A program made the position numbers and the translations under genes. From positions 1 through 8,138 of the forward strand of contig JAGLQD010000141.1 in the NCBI GenBank assembly GCA_023136985.1: a stretch of DNA of 8,138 nucleotides. The letters run 5' to 3'. Below, piece by piece: positions 1 through 5,386 of the stretch. Every line of letters begins with the position of its first letter. The first letter of the stretch is position 1. The stretch is from Candidatus Sabulitectum sp. (GTDB taxonomy: Bacteria > Fermentibacterota > Fermentibacteria > Fermentibacterales > JCC-6). The notes beneath the pieces are model-generated. The model searched no databases. It was not told the origin of the DNA and was given only the letters and a program-made list of their open reading frames with translations.

Positions 1-376
1 TATTTGTACAGGAGTATTCGATGGTGTATCCCATATCAAAAGGAATCTTTATTGAAAGATCCACTGAACCAAAAAAGGTTCTTCCCGGGTAGGTCACTGA
101 AGAGAGAAGGTGATCGTCTGTCTGGTCAAATAGTATTTCCAGCCCTTCAGGCACTCCTCTACCGGAATCACCGTATATGCTTGCTTCAACAAGAATGTGA
201 TCTGATTCCCATTCCGTAACTTCAAGATCTCCTCTGGAATTACTGAAACTTAGCAAAGAGCCGTGTTTCATATCAAATTCCGCTGTTCTGACACCGATCA
301 GATCAGTATTTAACTTAATGACCACACAGGAAGCTGCAAGAAACACCATGGACAATACAAAGAATCTGTACTTCAT
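1..376 (-). CDS. DUF4097-like putative lipoprotein, N-terminal part (runs off left edge)
   Basis: I read this by hand on the minus strand: an open frame of 125 codons from ATG at 374-376 to the window edge with no stop, so the 3' end is missing. The first 17 residues are a hydrophobic export signal ending FLAASC, a plausible though imperfect lipobox (Ala rather than Leu at -3), so the mature protein may be lipid-anchored at Cys17. What follows alternates short beta strands with Gly/Asn turns (SNSRGDLEVTEW, then HILVEASIYGD), the pattern of DUF4097-type beta-helical proteins of unknown function. The ATG overlaps the stop of the DUF2089 gene as ATGA, and a GGAG at 382-385 lies five bases upstream, so it is probably translated by coupling to that gene. 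It is the last visible gene of the cluster. Export is fairly certain, the family assignment likely, and the lipid anchor less sure. Confidence 0.72.
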   Translation of the reverse strand, partial: MKYRFFVLSMVFLAASCVVIKLNTDLIGVRTAEFDMKHGSLLSFSNSRGDLEVTEWESDHILVEASIYGDSGRGVPEGLEILFDQTDDHLLSSVTYPGRTFFGSVDLSIKIPFDMGYTIEYSCTN

Positions 377-774
377 TTGTTCTCCAGAGGGTAAGAGTGA
401 GAGCTATCATTTATTGCATCAAGTGCATCGTCCACACTTATATCGCCTCTGTGCAGGCTCTCCAGTATTCCAATCGATGTATCTTCTGTTCTCATCCGGC
501 TCTCAAGGGCATTGAACATCTCTTCGATTCTGGCTCTGGCAGTAGGGTACGAGACCCCGAGCATACGCTGAACAGCTTTCAAGTTACCTCTCGCCAGAAG
601 AAAAAGCTCAAGCAGAGCCTTGTTCTCCCCATCCATAGAACACAAAGCACACTCTGAGAAAGCACCACTGACTTCTGTTCCACAATCGGAACATACATAC
701 TTTACCGGATTCAGAACTCCATCACAAGAAGGGCACCTGGATGGTGCAGAAGTCCTATTCACCTGACTCTCCAC
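373..774 (-). CDS. DUF2089-family zinc-ribbon/HTH putative transcriptional regulator
   Basis: This 133-residue protein has the usual DUF2089 layout. The N-terminal zinc ribbon has CxxC pairs at Cys14/Cys17 and Cys28/Cys31, with a third pair at Cys42/Cys45. A helix-turn-helix-like segment spans about 61-86 and includes GNLKAVQRMLGVSYPTAR, the family's most recognisable stretch. The C-terminal SHOCT-like helical motif (about 101-123, ILESLHRGDISVDDALDAI) resembles the N-terminus of the gene before it. DUF2089 proteins are annotated as predicted regulators; no target is shown here. The start is GTG at 772-774, inside the end of the upstream YvlB/LiaX-like gene (20-base overlap), with a GGAGGA ten bases upstream. 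The stop overlaps the next gene's ATG by four bases. Placement between two DUF4097-type proteins suggests it regulates or senses with them, which is inference. Confidence 0.9.
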   Translation of the reverse strand: MESQVNRTSAPSRCPSCDGVLNPVKYVCSDCGTEVSGAFSECALCSMDGENKALLELFLLARGNLKAVQRMLGVSYPTARARIEEMFNALESRMRTEDTSIGILESLHRGDISVDDALDAINDSSHSYPLENK

Positions 775-1660
775 TTATCACGATTCCTCCGCCCATTGTG
801 GCAACTGTCAGCACAGGAAGATCATCGTCAGTTCCATACCTCACAGAAACCTTAGACTTACCATGCCCTCTTTCCGACTGGGAGATTATCAGTGGATCAT
901 TCCCTCCAACATCAATAGAGCCGCCAAGGGTACTGGCATTTATCTGAACAAATACATCATCTGCAAGACAGACTGAAACTCCTCCACCCATTGTTTTGGC
1001 CTTGGAATTTCCTTTCCATGCGGAGTCCAGGGATATATCCAGCCCTCCGCCCATGGTTTTTATGGAAAAGCTGTCACCGGGGTTACTGATTTTTATACCC
1101 CCTCCCATAGTCTTAAGTTCAACAGGAATCTGAACGTCACTGGAACTGATTCCTCCACCTTTTGAAAAGACCTTGACTGAAGCCATGCAGTCCGGCACCT
1201 GAACACTCAATTCTCCGCTTCTCCATAGCAGAATCTTCTTGCTGTCCCTGGTGCCCACTCCTATAGTACTGTCGTTGTCCAGATCAGCTCGAAGAACATT
1301 GTCCCTGCTTCTTGACAGTGCAATTGAAATGCCCTTCCCGCCATGAGCATTTCCGCGGATAACAAGTTCCTTATCACTTTCCATTGGTTCAGAAACAGAT
1401 TCTACTTCTTCCAGCTCTATGTTCTCATAAGTTTCAATGGATTTTCTGCCTCTGAAAACATCCCCCATTGCCGCCTGGATCATCGGGCCGATCTCGCTCA
1501 TCATTGAAAGAGTGTCGCTGTTTTTTCTTTTTCTTGCAGTTTTCTCCGGACCGGATCCACCACCTGTAGATGCCAGTGCCTCAAGTAACCTGGCTCCTTC
1601 TGCTGCGGTGACAGTACCATCTGCCACCATCTCGAGAACTCTTTCTTTTTCCTTACTCAT
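755..1660 (-). CDS. YvlB/LiaX-like protein: SHOCT-like N-terminus plus DUF4097-type TMGGG beta repeats
   Basis: This 301-residue protein has no signal peptide or membrane segment, so it is probably cytoplasmic. Residues 3-29 are a SHOCT-like helical hairpin (ERVLEMVADGTVTAAEGARL) as found in YvlB and LiaX. A charged Ser/Gly-rich linker follows to about 75. From about 97 on the chain is beta-rich, with a recurring turn: KGGG at 167, TMGGG at 184, 202, 223 and 288, and TLGGS at 244. The 18-21 residue spacing suits successive coils of a DUF4097-type beta helix. LiaX in Enterococcus takes part in cell-envelope stress sensing, and YvlB is its Bacillus relative; the role here is inferred by analogy. 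ATG at 1658-1660 is preceded by GAAGG eight bases upstream. This is the first gene of the cluster, directly behind the promoter at 1703-1730, and its end overlaps the DUF2089 gene by 20 bases. Confidence 0.85.
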   Translation of the reverse strand: MSKEKERVLEMVADGTVTAAEGARLLEALASTGGGSGPEKTARKRKNSDTLSMMSEIGPMIQAAMGDVFRGRKSIETYENIELEEVESVSEPMESDKELVIRGNAHGGKGISIALSRSRDNVLRADLDNDSTIGVGTRDSKKILLWRSGELSVQVPDCMASVKVFSKGGGISSSDVQIPVELKTMGGGIKISNPGDSFSIKTMGGGLDISLDSAWKGNSKAKTMGGGVSVCLADDVFVQINASTLGGSIDVGGNDPLIISQSERGHGKSKVSVRYGTDDDLPVLTVATMGGGIVISGESGE

Positions 1661-1685
1661 TGTTTATACCTTCTTTCCTGTAATT

Positions 1686-1697
1686 AGCCTTTCGGCT
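1686..1697 (-). promoter_or_regulatory. Short GAAA-tetraloop hairpin at the predicted mRNA 5' end
   Basis: On the minus strand the bases read AGCC-GAAA-GGCT, a perfect four-pair stem closed by a GNRA-type loop. Counting six to seven bases from the -10 box puts the transcription start near 1696-1697, so the hairpin would form at the very 5' end of the YvlB/LiaX-like mRNA, about 13 bases before the ribosome binding site. Hairpins in this position can protect mRNA from 5'-dependent decay. The stem is seen; the stabilising role is inferred. Confidence 0.45.
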
Positions 1698-1702
1698 TAA
1701 CA

Positions 1703-1730
1703 ATGATAACATTTTTTTATCTTTTGTCAA
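1703..1730 (-). promoter_or_regulatory. Sigma70-type promoter of the YvlB/LiaX-DUF2089-DUF4097 cluster
   Basis: A perfect -35 box TTGACA (1725-1730), a 16-base spacer and a -10 box TATCAT (1703-1708, five of six consensus bases) preceded by TG one base away, making an extended -10. The predicted start is near 1696, giving a leader of about 36 bases to the ATG at 1660. The spacer is A-rich on the coding strand. The same GTTATCAT string recurs at 2731-2738 before the YEYQA gene. Confidence 0.7.
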
Positions 1731-1760
1731 GACGTTTTTCTATATTGGCAAACAGGATGT

Positions 1761-2357
1761 TTATTTTCCTTTAAGGGTTCTGTCCAATTTATCCACATGA
1801 GTATAGATTTCCTCCATCTCAGTAAGAAGTCTGCTTTTCAGCTCATGAAGACTGCTCTCAAGCTCCTGAGTGGCTTGACTGAAACGATTAATAAACTGAG
1901 TATTTTCTGTGTCCATAAAAAGAGCAAGAAGTAAGTCAGGTGTCAAAGGGTTATTCCTGGCATCGCCTCGGATCTTGTAGGTTCCGCCGGAGGTACTATA
2001 TGGCTTTTTTGTTCCTGACGGAATACTGATCCTGAGAAACGGTTTCTTCCCTTCACAGTTCTCTACGATCACGAAAAGCTCAACAGGAGGGACGCAGCTT
2101 CCGGCTTTGCCAAGAATGGATAGTTTTGCCCTGTCGCCTATCTCGCAGCCAATGATCTCAGCAGTCTGCCTGCCCTGCTCGTCCTGGTTCTCGCGAACTC
2201 CTAGAAGAATAGTGCCACCACTGGCGCAGTTTGCAAAAGCAACAAGATCATCAGCGGAAAGGCCGCCAATTGACTCTTTAAAGTCCAGCACCCGGCTTTC
2301 CTGACTTCCAAGCAGCACTTCTGCCTTTTCAGAAAGCCCGGCGTATTCCGTTATCAT
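1761..2357 (-). CDS. AlbA_2 (Schlafen-type) putative nucleic-acid-binding protein with helical C-terminal tail
   Basis: From ATG 2357 this is 198 residues. The AlbA_2 domain covers about 12-145: the ESRVLDFKES entry motif (20-29), then LVAFANCASGGTILLGV (38-54), the strand-turn-strand core that defines the family, and a C-terminal PSGTKKPY...GGTYKIRGDA block (113-133). AlbA_2 domains bind nucleic acid and occur in bacterial regulators and in Schlafen proteins; no partner domain for ATP hydrolysis or HTH is present. Residues about 148-198 are strongly helical and charged with heptad-like Leu spacing, probably a coiled coil for self-association. The start is uncertain: an in-frame GTG at 2406-2408 would add 17 residues and overlap the upstream gene by 40 bases. 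I chose the ATG because it lies 11 bases after the upstream stop and still leaves the domain whole, though it lacks a clear ribosome binding site. Translation by reinitiation is likely. Confidence 0.85.
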   Translation of the reverse strand: MITEYAGLSEKAEVLLGSQESRVLDFKESIGGLSADDLVAFANCASGGTILLGVRENQDEQGRQTAEIIGCEIGDRAKLSILGKAGSCVPPVELFVIVENCEGKKPFLRISIPSGTKKPYSTSGGTYKIRGDARNNPLTPDLLLALFMDTENTQFINRFSQATQELESSLHELKSRLLTEMEEIYTHVDKLDRTLKGK

Positions 2358-2368
2358 TCTGGATTCAG

Positions 2369-2710
2369 TCAGTGCATACGCTCCATCCAGGGACTGCTTT
2401 CCTCCCACTCTGCCTGATACTCGTATTCGCAGAAAAACACATTCAGATCCGCCTGATACTCGTACTCCACATAATGTATCGACACATCCGCCTGGTACTC
2501 GTAGTCACAGAAGTACCAGAGACAGTCTTCATCATCAGCCTGATACTCGTATTCAACCACAAACACAGAAGCATCTGCCTGATACTCATAATCAACCACA
2601 TACACATTGATATCCGCCTGGTATTCGTACTCTGCAATGTAAATTGACCCGGCAGAAACTGTTCCAGCCAGAACAACTACGGCAAGCAACACAAAAGAAA
2701 ACCTGAACAT
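2369..2710 (-). CDS. Small Sec-exported protein of six YEYQA repeats, DUF6150/Septknot-like
   Basis: This 113-residue protein opens with a clear signal peptide (hydrophobic core FVLLAVVVLAG, likely cleavage after VSA at residue 20). The mature chain is six copies of [ED]YEYQA[DE] at residues 27, 40, 53, 69, 82 and 95, joined by beta-prone VxxV linkers. The period is 13 residues except a 16-residue step after repeat three, where DDEDCLWYFC is inserted. Three Cys (63, 68, 94) are present. The repeat pattern, the Trp-Tyr insertion after the third repeat and the final A-x-W match what I remember of DUF6150 (Septknot), a small family of unknown function; I could not search to confirm. ATG 2708-2710 has AAGGGGG seven bases upstream. 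It is the first gene of a pair with the AlbA_2 gene, 11 bases downstream. Export is well supported; family and function are not settled. Confidence 0.82.
   Translation of the reverse strand: MFRFSFVLLAVVVLAGTVSAGSIYIAEYEYQADINVYVVDYEYQADASVFVVEYEYQADDEDCLWYFCDYEYQADVSIHYVEYEYQADLNVFFCEYEYQAEWEESSPWMERMH
2408..2632 (-). repeat. Tandem 39-bp coding repeats (six copies) of the YEYQA protein
   Basis: Six in-frame copies begin, on the minus strand, at 2632, 2593, 2554, 2506, 2467 and 2428. Spacing is 39 bases apart from one 48-base step. The core GAGTACGAGTATCAGGC is well kept at DNA level while the linkers diverge, so the array arose by duplication and the protein motif is under selection. Confidence 0.85.
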
Positions 2711-2730
2711 TATATAACCCCCTTGTCATT

Positions 2731-2759
2731 ATGATAACCTCCTTCAACAATGTTTACAA
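2731..2759 (-). promoter_or_regulatory. Candidate proximal promoter of the YEYQA/AlbA_2 genes
   Basis: TTGTAA (2754-2759, four of six) with a 17-base spacer and TATCAT (2731-2736, five of six). The -10 string GTTATCAT is identical to that of the promoter at 1703-1730. A start here would fall near 2724, leaving only about 14 bases of leader, with the AAGGGGG ribosome site at its very 5' end. That makes this candidate less certain. Confidence 0.35.
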
Positions 2760-2786
2760 TGGCCCACAGTTTCAACTGCATAATTT

Positions 2787-2814
2787 ATTGTTATCCAGGC
2801 TGCTATTGTGCCAA
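2787..2814 (-). promoter_or_regulatory. Candidate distal promoter of the YEYQA/AlbA_2 genes
   Basis: TTGGCA (2809-2814, five of six), a 16-base spacer and AACAAT (2787-2792, four of six). A start near 2780 would give a leader of about 70 bases that includes both the AAGGAGG at 2738-2744 and the AAGGGGG at 2718-2724. It is an alternative to the proximal candidate; both could be used. Confidence 0.3.
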
Positions 2815-2829
2815 CAGATTATTGTAGTC

Positions 2830-2858
2830 TTGTTTATAAAATTTTTATTCCTTAGAAT
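2830..2858 (+). promoter_or_regulatory. Candidate promoter of the C25 protease gene
   Basis: TTGTTT (2830-2835, weak), a 17-base AT-rich spacer and TAGAAT (2853-2858, five of six). The predicted start near 2865 gives a leader of about 32 bases to the GTG at 2897, which has AAAGGAG (2884-2890) six bases upstream. This and the minus-strand candidates share the 186-base divergent region 2711-2896, in which I see no other gene. Confidence 0.4.
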
Positions 2859-2896
2859 CGCAAAATCCCTAACGCTTAAAATGAAAGGAGAACTTT

Positions 2897-5311
2897 GTGA
2901 AAGCCACTTATTTGTTGCTGATTCTTGTGGTTGCAATTGCATGGGCTGACTGGGTTGATTTCGGAATGGATGGCTTGCCTTCTGCCGAGATCACAGTGCT
3001 TGAAGCAACACCTTCGGGAATGCTTATTGAGCTGGTTGTCCCGGGTATTGACATCAACCAGATAACCAGGGAAGGCAAGATCTATCACGAACTTTCCATT
3101 CCCGGCACGATTCCAAACACCAACGCCGAGGGTAACCCCTCCATACCTTCCCTGTCTTTCCTTGCTGCGGTGTCAGAAGCCGGGGTTTCTAATATCACAA
3201 TTGAGGATGCCTCATGGGTTGACCTTGGGCTTTACACTCCCGCCCCTATGCAGCCAATTCCAGCAGATGATTCATATGAGGCTGTTCCATTTACCGTTGT
3301 TCCTGCATCGTACAGCGGCGCTCATCCTTCCCAGCAAGCTTCATGGGTAAGTGACGGCGTGCTTCGCGGTGTGGATATCGGAAGGATCAACATCGCACCG
3401 GTCAGATGGAATGCAGAAACCGGAATTCTGTCAGCATGCCCCAGGATGCTTGTAAGAATTGAATTTGCAGGTTCCGTTTCCATTGAGCAACGACTTCACA
3501 GCAGATTCTGGAACTCAACCTTTCAGCGAACACTTGTGAATGCCGATGTTCTTGGAACACCGGTAAGCACAGTAAGTTATTCGATCACTGAACCGGTAAA
3601 GGCCACAACCCGCAGGCAGGCAGATGACATCACCGCAGCTGACTTTCTGATAATAGCGGGAGATGATTTTGTAGACACATTGATGGACACATTCATCGCT
3701 GCAAAAATGGAGCAGGGCTTCCTCACCGCTCTTGTTGCCGGTGGCTCCTGGTCTCAGACTGAGATCAAAGCCTATGTGCAGAATGCCTATGACACTTGGA
3801 CGATCCCACCAAGCTTTGTTCTTTTTGTTGGAGATTCAGGAGACCTGGTCCCTTACAACACTAACGGTATGAGTGGCGATAACAGGTACTGCTGTGTGGA
3901 TGGTTCCGATTACATGGCAGACATTTTCAACGGGCGCTTCGTTACTGGAACAAGCAACTATCCCGGTGTTGAAGCTAAGGTTCTCAAGTGGGAATTCGAT
4001 CCACTTATGGACAGCAGCTTCTGGAACAACGGACTGTGTGCGGGAATGTTGCAGGCCCTGGGCGGCACAGTTGCCGACAGATGGTTCTGTTTCACCTGTG
4101 AAACTGTCAGGGACACTTATCAGGATATCTACGGGAAAACCTTCAATAGAGAATATGTTAAAGACACATCACAATCACCTCCTTACTATTATCGCAGTGA
4201 TCTGCCCAGCGCAGGACAGATGGTTCCATCAGACATAGTCTGGGATGGTGATGCTGCAGGGATACTCTCCAGCATAAATAATGGAGTTTTCCTTATCCAG
4301 CACAGAGACCATGGAGGAGTATCGGGATGGGCCGATCCCGCATTCTACATATCTGACCTTGCAGGGCTGGCCAATGGAGCAAAAACTCCCATGGTGATGA
4401 GCATCAACTGCCTTACCGGTCAGTTCGTAAACAACTGTTTCGCAGAAAACCTTTTTGCCCGGGACAACGGGGCAGTAGCAGTGGTTGCTGCTGTTCAAGT
4501 AAGCTACAGCTACTTCAACGATTATTTCTGCTACGGTTTATACAAGAGTTTCAATGATCAGTACACAAGCCCTCCTTTCAGCTACACCGAGCCCGGTGGT
4601 GACTACATGGGTGGTCAGGCTCTTATTAATGGAAAGCTCGAGATGCAGGCAGCAGCTCCCTACAATCCATATGGAAGCTGGGAAGCGTATGCTGAAGACG
4701 AGTGGGACCTTTTCCAGTGGTTCGGCGACCCAACCATGGACATGAGAACAGACCTCCCACACTCCCTCACTGTTCAATCCCCCTTCAGCCTCCCGTCAGG
4801 TTCAACAAGTGCCGTATTCATTGTAACAGACGCAAATGGTCCGGTTGATCAGGCCATGGTCTGTATCCAGCATACCAGCGGTCTCTGGGCCTCAGGCGTT
4901 ACCAGTTCAGATGGAACAGTGACACTGACTTTTGATGCAATCGGTGCAATCGACGACATCACCTACATGGTCACAGCACACAATGCTCTTCCGTATGAAG
5001 GCTGTATTAACGGTGTTGGAGTAGAAGAAACAACTGCGGGGATCGTTTCAGGCTCTGTGGGTAATCCGTATCCCAATCCCGCCACATCTTCAATAACCTT
5101 CCCCGTCACCCTTGATGGTGCCGGCAGTGTTGCCATCACTGTGTACGATATAGCAGGAAGATCTGTGGACGCAATTGAATCAGGTATACTTGAATCCGGT
5201 TCACATGCCCTTGTATGGAATGTTGCCGAGGTTCCTCAGGGAATCTATATGGCAAGAATTACTGATCAGGGTGGTTCCGTAACTACCCGTAGAATTGTAA
5301 TAGCCAGATAG
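2897..5311 (+). CDS. Gingipain-like C25 cysteine protease with T9SS-type C-terminal sorting domain
   Basis: This 804-residue secreted protein has a signal peptide (1-17, cut after AWA) and a beta-rich region to about 240 that corresponds in place and length to a gingipain propeptide, ending at Arg239-Arg240. The peptidase C25 domain (about 247-617) shows FVLFVGDSGDL (307-317), DIFNGRF (342-348), catalytic His472 in DHGG, catalytic Cys505 in SINCLTG, and the closing FGDPTM (609-614). The 33-residue His-Cys distance equals that in gingipains. An Ig-like domain (about 620-700) follows. The C-terminus (723-804; NPYPNPATSSITF, VYDIAGR, QGIYMARI) is a Por secretion-tail/FlgD-Ig-like domain, which in Bacteroidota directs export by type IX secretion. 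The likely role is extracellular or surface proteolysis; whether it cuts after Arg or Lys cannot be told. GTG start with AAAGGAG six bases upstream; single-gene transcript ending at the terminator at 5332. Confidence 0.92.
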   Translation: MKATYLLLILVVAIAWADWVDFGMDGLPSAEITVLEATPSGMLIELVVPGIDINQITREGKIYHELSIPGTIPNTNAEGNPSIPSLSFLAAVSEAGVSNITIEDASWVDLGLYTPAPMQPIPADDSYEAVPFTVVPASYSGAHPSQQASWVSDGVLRGVDIGRINIAPVRWNAETGILSACPRMLVRIEFAGSVSIEQRLHSRFWNSTFQRTLVNADVLGTPVSTVSYSITEPVKATTRRQADDITAADFLIIAGDDFVDTLMDTFIAAKMEQGFLTALVAGGSWSQTEIKAYVQNAYDTWTIPPSFVLFVGDSGDLVPYNTNGMSGDNRYCCVDGSDYMADIFNGRFVTGTSNYPGVEAKVLKWEFDPLMDSSFWNNGLCAGMLQALGGTVADRWFCFTCETVRDTYQDIYGKTFNREYVKDTSQSPPYYYRSDLPSAGQMVPSDIVWDGDAAGILSSINNGVFLIQHRDHGGVSGWADPAFYISDLAGLANGAKTPMVMSINCLTGQFVNNCFAENLFARDNGAVAVVAAVQVSYSYFNDYFCYGLYKSFNDQYTSPPFSYTEPGGDYMGGQALINGKLEMQAAAPYNPYGSWEAYAEDEWDLFQWFGDPTMDMRTDLPHSLTVQSPFSLPSGSTSAVFIVTDANGPVDQAMVCIQHTSGLWASGVTSSDGTVTLTFDAIGAIDDITYMVTAHNALPYEGCINGVGVEETTAGIVSGSVGNPYPNPATSSITFPVTLDGAGSVAITVYDIAGRSVDAIESGILESGSHALVWNVAEVPQGIYMARITDQGGSVTTRRIVIAR

Positions 5312-5331
5312 ACCCCGGAGTAGAAAAGAAG

Positions 5332-5363
5332 ACGGGAGCAGAATATTGCTGCTCCCGTTTTTC
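5332..5363 (+). terminator. Intrinsic terminator between convergent genes
   Basis: A perfect ten-pair GC-rich stem (5332-5341 with 5349-5358), a seven-base loop and a run of five T starting at the stem end (5358-5362). It lies 20 bases after the protease stop and 23 bases before the TamB-like stop on the other strand. On the minus strand the stem is followed by TCTTCTTTTCT, so it may also stop that transcript, though more weakly. Confidence 0.9.
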
Positions 5364-5386
5364 TAATTCCTGCGGTGATTCCTGTA

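Noticed and set aside
4..657. Plus-strand open frames across the left end
   Set aside because: They are antisense to the DUF4097-like and DUF2089 genes, lack ribosome sites and encode no recognisable domain.
1709..1730. T-rich run after the AlbA_2 gene as a terminator
   Set aside because: On the coding (minus) strand it reads as A-rich, no stem precedes it, and it forms the spacer of the promoter at 1703-1730.
2406..2408. GTG as start of the AlbA_2 gene
   Set aside because: Possible, but it overlaps the repeat gene by 40 bases, has only a weak AG-rich stretch upstream and adds 17 residues not needed by the domain; kept as an alternative only.
2408..2632. CRISPR-like regular 39-base repeats
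   Set aside because: The period is in frame, repeats and linkers translate as one signal-peptide-bearing protein, and the cores are too short (about 17 bases) with too-short spacers for a CRISPR array.
2372..2647. Plus-strand frame with repeated Leu-Ile-Leu-Val units opposite the YEYQA gene
   Set aside because: Its repetitiveness is just the complement of the 39-base repeats, and no promoter or ribosome site precedes it.
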